DNA of 64,000 bases from Emiliania huxleyi CCMP1516 (GCF_000372725.1 NW_005196310.1:24988-88987); one strand, 5' to 3'. Positions 18,397 through 30,800 are shown, counted from the first letter of the stretch. A program made the numbers and translations. The notes: generated by a model not told the origin, from the letters alone.

Positions 18397-20493
18397 GTGA
18401 CGGCGGTGACGGCGATGGTGGTGACGGCGATAGTGGCGACGGTGGCGACGGTGGAGTCTCCGCCAACGCCGCTCGCTCTCCCGCCGGCGCTTGTGTCAGC
18501 GGCGCAAAGCGCGGCGTCGGCTTCCTTGCGGCGGAGGAGGACAGCGCTCCGGCGCCGCATCTAGGATCGCTGGGCCTGCGCGCGCGCCTCTCGACCGCCT
18601 ACGCGGCGGAGGTCGAGATGCGCGCGCGGGTGTGCTACATCATGCTCGGTGTCGGCTGGTTCCTCTTTGTGGCGGGGTGGGGCCCACTGCCGCTAGTTCG
18701 GCTCGAGCCGGCCGGCGTGATGCTCGGCGGCGTCTTCGGCAGAAACATGGTGCTCGAGGGGTCGGCCGCGGCGCTCGGCCCCCTGCTGCTCGCCCTCTCC
18801 CTCCGCCCCACCGACGCGGCCAACGTGCGAGCCGCCTCTTGGCTGATGATGCTCTTCACGCTCTCCCTCGCGACCATCTTCATGCAAGTGGCCGCCGGCT
18901 CGTATTGGGCGTACGCGAACGGCTCCCCAGCCCCCCCCTTCCTCGTCCGCTCCGCGCCGCGCCGTTCGCCCCTCGTCGCCGCGTTGGGCGGCGTCTCGCT
19001 GCTGCAGGCGCTGGCGCAGCTGCTCGCCGCCGCCGCCCTCTTTTCGTCGCCGCTGCAGGTGCCTCGCAGGGCGCTGACGCGGCTGTGGCACACCCTCCGC
19101 TGCCTCTACGCAACGCAGAGCGTGCTGACTCTCCTTCAGCTGGGCATGGCGCTGCAGCTGGACCCCTCCTTCAAGCACAGTCTATTCTTCGCGCACAGAG
19201 TCGTTTGGTGCGTCAACGCCATCGCCGGCGCCGTTGTGCTCACCGCTCGGAGGAGGCGCCGCATACAGGCCTCCATCGCCCGCGCGCTGCTGCCGGAGGA
19301 TCGGAGGGGTCTCGCCGCCGTCGGCGCACTGATGGGCGGCAAGACGTCCGCCGCCGCGTTTGCCGCCGCCGCCGCTTCCTTTCGCTCCCTCTCCTTCCGC
19401 CAGATCCGGCCCGGCGATTTGGCGAGCTCGGCCGACAGCGGGCTGCACGCGCTCACGCGGCCAGCGAAGCTGGGCGAGGTCGACGCCTTCGTGTCGCACA
19501 GCTGGCTTGACGACGGCGAAGCCAAGTTCGAGGCGCTTGCGGCGTGGGCGGAGAGCTTTGAGAGCGAGCACGGCCGGCCGGCGTGCGTGTGGCTTGACAA
19601 GGCGAGACGTCACCCCAGCACACCCCAGATCCCCAGATAGATATCCGATGCTCGAGAGCAGCTGAGAGCAGCCGAGAGCAGCCGAGAGCAGCCGAGCGTG
19701 CCGGAGCGTGTCCTCCCATGGCTTTGCCGTGTACGCAGGCGTGCATCAACCAGGAGCACATCGAGGCTTCGCTCGCCGGGCTTCCCGCGTACCTCTCGGG
19801 CTGCCGCTTCCTGCTCGTGCTTGCGGGGCCGTCCTACTTGCGGCGGCTCTGGTGCGTCGTCGAGGCGAGACTTCTCGCGTGTGGCTACCGCAGCTTTGGC
19901 CACTCCGGCGATCTCGGGTGGTTCCGCCTGAACAGGTGTTTGTCTTCTCGCTGATGACGCGCGGCTCCGCCGAGCGCATCGTCGTCCTTCCTTTTGGCGA
20001 CCACAGCCGGCACACGCCCGCGACGCGTCCACGGCGCACCCGCGCGCTCACGGGCGCGGGCAGCCGCGATGGTGGCGTGGGTGGCGCTGACGCAATTCCG
20101 AGCGTCAGGACCCTCGCGGGCTTCTCGCTCTCGGCCGCGTCGTGCGCGATCAAGAACGACGAGCACCGGCTCCTCGGCGTGATCGAGGCGGCGTTCGGCG
20201 ACCACGCTTCCTTCGAGTCGCCGTTCCGTGCGCTCCTCTGCAGCCGCGTCTTTGGTCCGTCGGCGCAGTGCCGCGGCTCGAGAGCCGACGGGTCGGGCAG
20301 CTCGCGCAGCGAGAGGCGTGCGGGCGCCGCCACGGACGGCAGCGTGGATGGCCGCGGCCGCGTCGCGCGCGTCTGCCGCTTGCTGCGGCGCGTTCTCTCC
20401 CCGGCACCGGCCGAGAGGCGCAGAGGGGAGGGGGGCGGTGTGGAGGCAATGATGTGCCGGCAGGCGAGTGGGAGTAGGAACTCACTCGTGTAG
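17497..20493 (+). CDS. C-type lectin/multi-membrane/TIR-like receptor
   Basis: The first exon encodes a C-type-lectin-like domain: CAEMNASISCAWSA, RWYCASVDGFTPVPQHW, then GEPDGTDRND, and GHCAAVGADGLLTDASC with a final CACE. WLPGLVAIILAATLPPG follows as a membrane segment. After a repeat-rich intron (about 18065-18500) come at least five hydrophobic segments (CYIMLGVGWFLFVAGWG, ASWLMMLFTLSLATIFM and others). The end is TIR-like: VDAFVSHSWLDDGEAKFEAL, CVWLDK, ACINQEHIEASLAGLP, LLVLAGPSYLRRLWCVVE, VFVFSLMTRGS. Two GC-AG introns are fixed by protein continuity: 19601-19738 and 19865-19935. A surface receptor passing a signal to a cytosolic TIR-like domain is inferred. The start at 17497 lacks a signal peptide, so an upstream exon is likely; the join across 18065-18500 is the weakest point and two genes remain possible. 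Confidence 0.65.
18095..18300 (+). repeat. CTCGGCTGCATCTCGGCTG arrays in a lectin/TIR intron
   Basis: Short CTCGGCTG(C/T)A arrays lie at 18105-18140 and 18250-18298, followed by a GGC/GAC-rich tract to about 18450. Confidence 0.75.
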
Positions 20494-20598
20494 AAAGTAA
20501 ACGGACACTTTGGCACGGGACGGCTATCTACCAAGAAAAAGAAAAGCGGACCCCCAACAACACAGCACAACACACACGGACGCTGACGAGCGTGTGAC

Positions 20599-20852
20599 AT
20601 GCCTCTCCCAGTGCGTCCTCGCTTCTCTCGCAAGTGGTGGCGCGCGCACGGGCCGTTGCGCTCCACGACACCTGGAATCTCGCCGCCCTCGGTGCGCTCA
20701 ACGTCGCGCACGTCGCGTGGTGGTCCGGTGCAGCGGCGACGCCAGAGGTGCTCTCCCGGCTGTTTCACTGGCCGAACGTGACGTACATCGTGCTGGATGT
20801 GGTGTGGCTTGTCGGCCTGCCCGAGCAGCCCAGCTGGCTGAGTGTCTTGTGA
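20599..20852 (+). pseudogene. Fragment with TLC-like membrane segments
   Basis: From about 20634 the sequence reads ALHDTWNLAALGALNVAHV, FHWPNVTYIVLDVVWLVGLP and EQPSW, two hydrophobic segments reminiscent of TLC-domain proteins. Just after, at about 20826, a dispersed repeat begins and coding is lost. I cannot find the rest of the gene. It may continue past the repeat, or the repeat may have broken it. Confidence 0.3.
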
Positions 20853-20975
20853 GTTTGAGTGTCTGTGTGTCGCTCGCTCGCGCGTCGGTCCTCTTCTGTC
20901 CCGCGTCCACCCAGGATACTCTACCGCGTTGGTGTCCCAGAGTTCGAGCCTGACTGTTCTTCGCCTTTCTATCAG
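20826..20975 (+). repeat. Dispersed repeat, about 150 nt
   Basis: The reverse complement of 46365-46505 shares CAGCTGGCTG, GTGTCTTGTGAG, GTGTCTGTGTGTCGCTCG and ACCGCGTTGGTGTCC. The last 60 nt recur at 33743-33800. Confidence 0.85.
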
Positions 20976-21024
20976 CACTGCCACTGGGCAAGCTCCGTGC
21001 ACTCGATCGCCCTCGCCGAAGGCA

Positions 21025-21075
21025 AAGAAAGAAAGAAAGAAAACGGACAACCCAAGGGCGGGATGGGAACGCCGG
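21025..21075 (+). repeat. Purine-tract/GGGATGGGA dispersed motif
   Basis: AAAGAAAGAAAGAAAACGG then ACAACCCAAGGGCGGGATGG, the plus-strand relative of 3017-3185 and 45270-45335. Confidence 0.75.
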
Positions 21076-21399
21076 CAGATTTTTTTGAGCTTAGCCTTCG
21101 ATGTAATGAAACAACGCAAGGCGGACATGGCATATCGCTCTCGGGCCCACAGACATCCCGCACACTCGCCGCACACCCGCCGCCCCCGCGCGCGCCCCAC
21201 CCCGGCCGGGAGAAAGGGGAGTGACAGTTTGGGACTCGCAAGCCCGCGAGTATGTTGAGTCCTGGCTCAACAACGCAGATAACAAGAGGGGGTGGTCCGG
21301 CTCACAGGTCCGGCTCACGCGCCTCGAGCTCGCCATCTACCGCACTGAACACTTCCGCCCCCTCGCTCCCAACCCATCCACCCCGCCCTGGGCCGCGCC

Positions 21400-21528
21400 G
21401 CGCGATCTCGGGCGATCTCGCGCGATCTCGGGCGATCTCGGGGCCGCGCCGCGCTATCTCGGGCGATCTCGCGCTATCTCGGGCGATCTCGGGGCCGCGC
21501 CGCGCTATCTCGGGCGATCTCGGAGCGT
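21400..21528 (+). repeat. GCGATCTCGG / GCTATCTCGG minisatellite
   Basis: Some twelve 10-nt units sit in three higher-order blocks joined by GGGGCCGCGCCGC. Confidence 0.85.
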
Positions 21529-22700
21529 CGCTCGCGCGGCGTCACACCTGCTCAAAAAGGAAGGAGGTTGGAGGCAGGAGGTCACGCCCCATCCAGAGCG
21601 CCGTCGTCGCCGGGTTTTTGGCCCCCGGGTCGTCGCCCGACGGTTGCTGCGCGGGGCAGCAGACCACCGGACGGCGCGACGACGCCCCGTCCGGCACGCT
21701 CCCCCTCCACCCGGCTATTGCCGCACGAGCGCCCTCAGCGGCGGAATTTTTCCCTCGCGCTTCCTTGGGCCCCCGGCAACGCCGACGGACTTCCCGTCCC
21801 CCCACCTGCGCCGCAATCACCGCCGTGATTGTCGGCGCCGCGCCCCTTGGCGCCTGTGCATGTCCCGCGTGCCCGCCCGCCAAGGCTGGTGCCAAGGCCA
21901 ACTCAACTGCCAAGGCTGGTGCCAGGGCCAAATCAACTGCCTGGCTGGTGCCAAGGCTCAAAGGCTCTCCTCTCTCTCTCTCCTCCCTCTCTCCCTCCCT
22001 CCCTCCCTCCCTCTCACCCCCCCCTCTCTTCTCTCCTCTCCCCATCCTCCTCTCTCCTCTCTCCTCCTCTCTCCTCTCCTCTCCTCTCCTCTTCTCATCC
22101 TCTCCCCTCTCCTCCTCTCCTCTCTCCCCCCCTCTCCCCCAGCAGCTTCCTCGAGGCCGAACAGGTAGATCCTCCCTGATCGCTAAGCTACCACAGGGGA
22201 AGTAGACGTCGTCCGCCGCCGCCTCCGCCGCCCGCGTGCCTCCGCCCCGCTCAGCAAAAAATCAGCATTATATCAGGAGGTGCCAAAGCCGCAGCATCTC
22301 CATGAGGTGAGCGTCGTGCGTTTTGCCGCCGCGCGCCGCCGCTGCGCCGACTGGCTCCCGGTTCGAGTCGTCCTTCGCGGAGCGAACGCGGCGATACGAG
22401 CGCACGTCGCGCGCGTGTGCGCCTGCGACAAGACGAGACGAGACGAGAAGAGAAGGAGAAGTAGACGGTTGATGCTTTTGCTGCCGCGGCCGCGCCGCGA
22501 GCTCGCGTCTGTTTTGGCGCCGACGACGCGACGCGCCCCGCTGCGTGAGATGGCGCCGCCGCGGAGTCGGCGCCGCGATCAACCGCGCGCCAGCGGCGAG
22601 CGGCGCAGCGCGGCCACCATGCGGCGCGACGTGCCCGCCGACGATTTTTTTTTTTTCATTTTTTCGACACGGCTCCTCGAAACCGGCGGCGGTGCATGAG
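21529..22700. other. No confident gene; simple-sequence rich
   Basis: Contains CAAGGCTGGTGCCA repeats (21883-21960) and a long CT-rich tract (21965-22140), then the upstream region of the gene at 22701. Open frames here are compositional. Confidence 0.5.
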
Positions 22701-24259
22701 ATGTCTGTGTCGTGCACCGCTTCAGTGTTTGTCGGCGCCACCGTCGGCGCCGTGGCTGTGCTGCTCTGCTTGGGCGGCGCGCTGTACGTACTGCGGAGGC
22801 GGCGGCTCGCAAAGTGGGACAGCCGTCGGTGGCGACGGTGGCTCGACACGGAACCCGAACGGTCTGACTTTTTGTATGCGGAGATCGAACGATTGAAGCA
22901 AGAGCTCATGAATTTGCAAGCGGGACCGCCGTCGAACGTCATCGACGACCAGTGCATCCCCAGAGCGCAGCGCTGTGATAGAGTCCAGCCGATACAGCGA
23001 CGCCTCACCGACTGGAGCATCCTGCAGAACGCCTTTCACGCACACGCGAACCAATACGACGCAGTGCCATCTGGGTTCGAGGTGGGCGATTTCGCGAGGC
23101 CTGATCTGCTCTTTCGCATGCTCGGACGAGGCAATGACGTGCTCCCTCCGGTGAGGCTGCTCGACGGCGAGTGGCTTGAAGCACGGGCGGCAGAGCTAAC
23201 GGCTGCAGCGTCCGCCGAGGAGCGCCGATCGTTCGCGTTGCCGCGGAGGCAAGAGTTGTATGCACAGGAGCCCGACGCTTACATGAGCGTGGAACGCCTT
23301 GCGCTGCTGCCGCGTGGCGACGCCAAGATTGGGTCGCCGCTGCCGATTATCGTCGTCTCGCATGCCTGGCGGAGTGCTGAGCACCCCGACCCGGAGGGCG
23401 ACAACCTGCTTGCGCTCGTCGATGCCTTTGGCGTGCAGCGCGCCAGGAGCCGGTTCCCCGAGGGCGGTTTCGCCGTGTTTTACGACTGGTGTTCGCTCCC
23501 GCAACGCGACGCCAACGGCACGCGCACCGCTGCTGAGAGGGAGGCGTTCGTGCACGCCCTCTCGAAGATGCAGGTGTGGGATGCTGGGATGCGAGTACAT
23601 AGCCGTGCCCAGATCATTTAATTTTTTCTCTACTTTTGTAGGTGTGGTACGCGCACGCGCAGACCCTCGTCTACATGCTGACGAAGACCCCACCGGCTTG
23701 GGGAGACGTCGTGCCCTACGCCGAACGCGGCTGGCCCACGTTCGAGCAGCACATAACCATGTTCAACAAGCGGCAGAGTATGAAGTGCTGGGCCAACGTC
23801 GTGGACGTGAATGACCCCTCGGCACGCCCACCGCCGCCTCTTACTGCTGAAGCCTTCGACCAGCTGCTTGCGAGCAAGGTCTTCACCAACGACGCGGACC
23901 CCTCCGTCGTGTCCGTCCTCTACAAGGACACCCTTGCGACCGCGTTCGGGCTTGCCATGAATCTTCGGTACGTGGGCATGCATTGGAGCGACGAGGAGTT
24001 TGCACAGCTCGCTCGCGTCTTACCGCATGGCCGCCAGTGCATTCGCCTCAACTTCAAGGGGGCCCACAACCAGTACACGGCGCGGTCGGCAAAGGTGCTC
24101 GCGGAACTGCTTCGCTCGGGCGCGATGCCAAAGCTGGAGGTGCTCGGCGCAGGGTGCACTGCGAAAGACTCGGCTGACCCAGGGCCGCTGATGTCCGACC
24201 CGGACCTGCAGGCCGCCTGTGAGGCACGCGGCATCAGCCTGCAGCGCGACGCTGACTGA
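22701..24259 (+). CDS. Single-pass membrane protein with a TIR-like 'SHAW' domain
   Basis: The ATG at 22701 opens MSVSCTASVFVGATVGAV with a transmembrane segment to ALYVLRRRRL at about residue 33, giving a short extracellular and long cytosolic part. A heptad-like stretch (FLYAEIERLKQELMNLQAG) follows. From about residue 215: LPIIVVSHAWRSAEHPDPEG, GGFAVFYDWCSLPQ, then across the intron MQVWYAHAQTLVYMLT and ERGWPTFEQHITMFN. This resembles large protist families with a TIR-like fold. The C-terminal part (DEEFAQLARVLPHG, AKVLAELLRSGAMPKLEVL) looks like one or two LRRs. One intron, 23574-23641 (68 nt, GT-AG), starts with GTGTGG as does the following exon. The function is unknown; signalling or NAD-linked activity is only a guess. 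Confidence 0.75.
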
Positions 24260-24386
24260 AAGAGCAGGAAGCTTTTGGCGTCGGCCTGCGGCCGTCGTGC
24301 GGCGGCTCCTCCTCGTACAGTTATGTTGTACCTCCCGTCCCACTGCGGCTCGGGTCCCATAGTAGTCTAGTATTTCTGAATTTAAA

Positions 24387-24576
<190 letters not shown>

Positions 24577-24613
24577 GGCTAGTGCCATTTCACTGTGGCA
24601 CAGCTCGCGTTAC

Positions 24614-24953
24614 AAGGTAATTTCTCGCAGCTGCGAGACAAGTTTTCTCGGAGCGACAGCCTCAAAGACAAAAGGGTGGATGGGTGGGGGGCGATTGCGG
24701 GCGAGCGCCAGCGCGCCCCAGGAACGGTGGGGTGCCCTCGACCGCGCGTCCGAGTCACTTGGGCGGACGAGCGAGCGGCACATGGCCCGACAAAGAGAAA
24801 TCGGAGTCTGGCGACGAGATCGATAAAAGAAGTGCAGCGTTTCCTCTGAGGTGCCTCAGAGGTGCACCACACCTCTGAAGGTGTCTTTCAGAGGTGTCCT
24901 TCAGGAGCAGAGCTGACGTCAGTCTGTGCGCGCTCCCTCTCTCCTCGTCGAAC
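24614..24953 (+). repeat. Retroelement terminal repeat A1
   Basis: A 340-nt copy at the left end, directly after the AC tract. It ends at CTCCTCGTCGAAC. Confidence 0.9.
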
Positions 24954-26130
24954 TTGGGAACGAGGAGGAAGAGTTGAAGCGCGCTCAGAGTCGCCCTCTT
25001 CGCCCTTCCGAAGGCCACGATGGCCGACTCTTTTGACGCCGAGGTGGACCCGACGGGATCCACCATGCTTTTGATCATGCCCGAGAGCTCCCCGCTTCTT
25101 GAGGCCACCGAGTTCTTGGGGTGGACGGCGACCACCGCCGGCTCCGACGGGATGCCGCGCAAGGCGGCCCCTTGCGCCGCCGCGGCCCCCCTTCTCGCGC
25201 GCTGCCGCCAGGGCGCCGCGGGCCAGCAGCACCCGGGCCACCCGCAGTTTCTCGCTCTTTGCCCGTTGACGTTCGCGCTGACCGGCTCAGCCTGGTCGCG
25301 AGTGCTGGAGACCCTCGGTGAGGCGGGCCTCTTCGCCGCCCCCCTCCCCTCGAGCGACGACCTCCTGGACGTGCTCGCCGCGATCGAGATCGCCGATCTC
25401 TCCCCCCTTGAGATTGGCCCGGGCGTCGTCTTTCTGCGCCAAGGGGAGAGCCTCGAGCCGCCCCCACGCTATGCCGCGGGCGCGGGCGACGCGCGGCTTA
25501 TCTTCGTCTCCGAGAAACGGCTCGGATTCGGCACGCACGGGGCGTCCAACCTCTGCCAGCGCTGGGCAAACGCCAAGCTCGACCTCTACCGCGACGAGAT
25601 GGATGAGGCTGAGTCGCAGGAGGAGCCCACTCCCGCCGCGGAGCGATGGCGCGCCGCCCGTGTGAAGGCCCAGCGCGCCACCGGGCAGCCCTGCGTTCCC
25701 ACTCGCCGCTACGAGGACTTCGGCACGGGCCCCGCGCCCACGACCACCTTCGTCTGCGCGCAGCACCGTCTGTACGCAGTGCACATGTACACGGATGACC
25801 CGGTCTTCATCGTTGTGGGCGTCCAACGCGCCCTGCGCGCCCTGCGGCTCTGGCGACGCCTCACGGATGAGATGGGCCTTGTCATGGCCATAGCCGAGAA
25901 GCGCTCTCTCGGGAGCTGGACTCTCTGGATCGGCGTCCTTCTGATTCCGGCACTCGGGATCGTCGTGGTCCCCCGCTCCAAGTTGCTGCGCGCCGCCCGG
26001 GCCATCGATGCCCTGCTCGCGAGCGGACTCGAGTTCCACGAGTACCGATCGCTGTGCGGCCTGCTGGAGCACCTCCGCGCGTTGACGGGTATCAAAATTC
26101 TTCCCTACGAAAGAGGCCAACGGACCCGAG

Positions 26131-26470
26131 AAGGTAATTTCTCGCAGCTGCGAGACAAGTTTTCTCGGAGCGACAGCCTCAAAGACAAAAGGGTGGATGG
26201 GTGGGGGGCGATTGCGGGCGAGCGCCAGCGCGCCCCAGGAACGGTGGGGTGCCCTCGACCGCGCGTCCGAGTCACTTGGGCGGACGAGCGAGCGGCACAT
26301 GGCCCGACAAAGAGAAATCGGAGTCTGGCGACGAGATCGATAAAAGAAGTGCAGCGTTTCCTCTGAGGTGCCTCAGAGGTGCACCACACCTCTGAAGGTG
26401 TCTTTCAGAGGTGTCCTTCAGGAGCAGAGCTGACGTCAGTCTGTGCGCGCTCCCTCTCTCCTCGTCGAAC
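26131..26470 (+). repeat. Retroelement repeat A2
   Basis: The 340-nt right copy, preceded 14 nt upstream by B1 and followed 93 nt downstream by B2. Confidence 0.9.
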
Positions 26471-26628
26471 CCACCACCATCCCCTTTCGCCTCCTATCTG
26501 TCTTGTGTGTGCCTTGCTGGGGGAACAAACGGCTTCATCGCAAAGCTGCCCCCAGCAGGCGTCTTGACGGGTATCAAAATTCTTCCCTACGAAAGAGGGA
26601 AAACCTTGATTTGACCATTTGCGCAAAA

Positions 26629-26760
26629 AGGTACATCTCGGTGCCTTCCAGAGGCAGCTGTGACCCCGCCGAGTAGACGGCGTCACACAGCAGGTGGCGC
26701 GGTGTGACGCCGTCCACTCGCCTGGGTCGCAGCTGCCTCTGCGCGTCCTGGGTATGTACC
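26629..26760. repeat. Imperfect inverted repeat of about 130 nt
   Basis: The left arm begins GGTACATCTCGGTGCCTTCC and contains GAGGCAGCTGTGACCC and GACGGCGTCACAC. The right arm contains GTGTGACGCCGTC, GGGTCGCAGCTGCCTC and ends GGTATGTACC. It could form a long hairpin, or mark the ends of a small inverted-repeat element. It lies just right of the retroelement. Confidence 0.75.
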
Positions 26761-27850
<1,090 letters not shown>

Positions 27851-30800
27851 CTACGCCCCCGGGTTGTACGACTGCGAGCTGCGCCGCACGGGCTGCTCGC
27901 GCAGCGGCGGCGGGCGGCTGTTTTCGTCCTGCTGCGGCCGCGCCGCCCCGCCGGCCGCCGCCGCGAGTGACTGCAGGTCTCCGGCGGAGGCGAAGCGCTT
28001 GCTGCGCGACGAGCCGACTCCAGAGAGCATCCCGAGCAGCTCGACCACGTCAGCGTGGTCGGCGAGGTAGGCGGAGGCGTCGCTCGGCTTGCGGCCGACG
28101 GTGGCGGTGAAGAGGTCGTGCCCGGGTGCGGCGCCGCCTCGGCCGGCCGCCGCGTCCTTCCTCTTCTGCAGCGCGGCGAACATGAGCTCGTCGCTCGAGT
28201 CGTCGCCGACGCAGAGGACGAACTGGAGCGGCTCTGCCGGCCTGCCGCGCCGCGCCGCGTCCGCCACGAGCCCGACGAACCGCTCCGCCATCACCCCCTT
28301 GTCGATCCCCTTGGGGCACGCCTCGACATACCCCTTCCCCACCCGCACCACCACCGGGGCCCCCTCGAGCGCTGCCTGCAGCTGGTACTGCAGCTCGCGC
28401 GCCTGCAGCCACATAGTAATCAATGAGTCACATATCAATCAGTAGCGTGGGCTGGTACTGCAGCTCGCGCGCCTGCAGCGCGCCGAACTCCGGGTCCGCC
28501 GAGGAGAAGTTCCACGACATGGAGGAGCCCTTCTTCTGCATGTACGCGCCGAGCGTGCGGGTGGTGTAGACCGCCATCACCGCCTCGGCAGCCTCTCGCC
28601 AAGAGGTGTTGACGCCTAGAATTAAACACAGAATCCTAGTCGTACATGCATCTCACAGGCGACCTCTCGCCAAGGAGGTGTTGGCGCCAGGCAGGAGCTG
28701 CTGCCACGGGCCGCTCTTGATGCGGTAGTGGAAGCCGTGCTCGACAGCAAGAGAGAGCCCCGGCACCGACCCGAAGGCGGCGTCCACCTGCTCACAGCAG
28801 GAGGTGTGAAGAGACGCCGTTCGCAGCTGCGGCCGAGAGGGACGATGCCTCACCTGCTCACAGCAGGAGGTGTGAAGAGACGCCGATGGCCGCTGCGGCA
28901 CAGGCACCGGTCAAGAGGGCGGTGTCCGCCGTGTCGCGCCCGAGTCCAGAGAGGACCATCACGTGGTTGTGGGGGTCGGCGCAGAGCTGCCGCAGCGTCG
29001 TGAGCACCGAGGAGGGCACCTCGTACTTGCCCTCCTCGCGCACGTCGTAGAAGCCCGTGTCGGCGGGGGTGAGGGTGCCGCCCCAATCGAGCAAGACGAC
29101 GCGCTGTGCGGCGGCGCGATACGAGAGGAGCACCTGTTCACAACTGCAGGTGTGAAGAGGCGCTGTGCACAGTCCCAGCCAGACGCGATACGAGAGGAGC
29201 ACCTGCGCCCCCGAGTCAGGGGGAAGAGGGGGGGGGGAGGAGCAGATTACTCACTGACGGCGGAGCGGGGCGAGAGGAGCAGCCTGCTGCGTGTCGACAC
29301 TTCCTCGACACTTCCTCGACACCTCCTCGACACTTCCTAGACACTTCCTAGACACTTCCTAGAGGAGCAGCCTGCTGCGTGTCGAGCGGCTTGAAGTCTG
29401 CCCCCATGCCCACCATCCGGAAGGAGGCGAGCCCAAAGCCGACCGCCATCCAGTGGTCCTCCTTCTTGCGCTGCATCGACTTGAGGTCGGTCAGGAAGCG
29501 GCGCGCCTCATCATCAACCACGCCATGAGATGGGGCACTCATTGAAGGCGACCTCTGCCGTGTTTGCGCGCCCAATCCTCCGCCGTGTTTGCGCGGATGT
29601 GCGCCAAGTCCTTGCGTGCGCGCGCCTCCTTCTCCGCCGGCGGCATCTCGAGCGCCGTCTCGAGCGCGCCCATCACAGCCTCCGTCGAGAAGGGGTTCAT
29701 GACGAGCGAGCCTGAAAAGTGCATCGCCGAGCGGTCAGGCGCTTCCTCAACCAATCCCTCGCGGGCTCCGTGGCGAACGGTCCGTTGAGCACGCGCGAAA
29801 AGCCCGAGAACTCGGACAGCACCGCCACGCCCGCCGGAAGCTTGCCTGGTGGCGTCACGGACGTGTCGTGGACGTGACTCACTCAGCACCGCCCCCGGCC
29901 CCACGCCCGCCGGCAGCTTGCCTGCGGCCCGCGCGACGACGTACTCGAGCGGGTGGGCGTTGACCGCCTCGCGCACCGTCGAGTAGACGATGACGTCGGA
30001 CATCTGCCACAGCTGCATCCGGGCGGCGAGAGAGAGCCGCTCCACCTGTAATGAATCATTGGTTGATTCATCAGCGATTCGTCATTCATTGGCGAGAGAG
30101 AGCCGCTCCACCTTTCGGCGTAGTGGCAATGAACCAGTAATCAATCATTCATTAATTGACTAGTACTTAATCGTTCATTGAGACTCCATCGAGAGGCGAC
30201 TGGCGAGCCGCTCCACCTCGGCCCGTGTGAGCAGTCCATCATCACTCAAATGACTAAGCAATTGAGCTCTAGTGGATGAGGGGCTGGTGAGCTCCCCACC
30301 TCGCAGTCCATCATCACTCAAATGATTAGCAATCGAGCGTTAGTGGATGAGGGGCTGGTGAGCTCCACACCTCGGCGTAGTGGAGGGCGCCCGGGTAGGA
30401 GGCGCGGATCCGGCGGACGATGGTCTCAATGTCGGCCCGCACGTCGCGCGCGTCCGCGACGAGCTTGACCTGTCATCGATCACCCGCTCACTCGCTGCTA
30501 GCTGGAGACGCCGCGCGCGCGCGCCCGCGACGAGAGCGTGACCTGGTTGCGCGAGGCGACCATCACCTGCAAGTGTCCAGGAAGTGTCTAGGAGGTGTCT
30601 AGGAAGTGACCCGGTTGCGCGAGGCGACCATCACCTGCACCAGCGTGTGGCCCGCGCGGTACCGCGGGTACGCGGCCAGCATCGCCTCCCACGCGAGCAG
30701 CTTGAGCTGCACGCCCTTGAAGCGGTCGAGGTAGTCGACGCCGGCGAGCAGCCGCCGCGGCGAGGCGGCCGGCGCGTCGAGCTCCGCTCGCAAGTCCTTG

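Larger units (their letters stand above)
24614..26598 (+). mobile_element. Retroelement fossil, DIRS-order-like split direct repeats
   Basis: Two 340-nt direct repeats (24614-24953 and 26131-26470) look identical by eye. A 35-nt repeat occurs at 26082-26116 and 26564-26598. The order A1, internal region, B1, A2, B2 is the split-direct-repeat layout known from Ngaro/PAT-type DIRS-order elements; an LTR-type element with a chance duplication is the alternative. The internal region has one frame beginning at 25020, whose later part resembles a reverse transcriptase. No other enzyme domain was recognised, so the element is broken or non-autonomous. Identity of the repeats implies recent insertion. 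Each A repeat contains a CCTCTGAGGTGCCTCAGAGG palindrome. Confidence 0.7.

Noticed and set aside
21221-22205. Two 315-residue frames rich in Ser, Pro and Leu
   Set aside because: They cross the GCGATCTCGG minisatellite and a CT tract; composition explains them.
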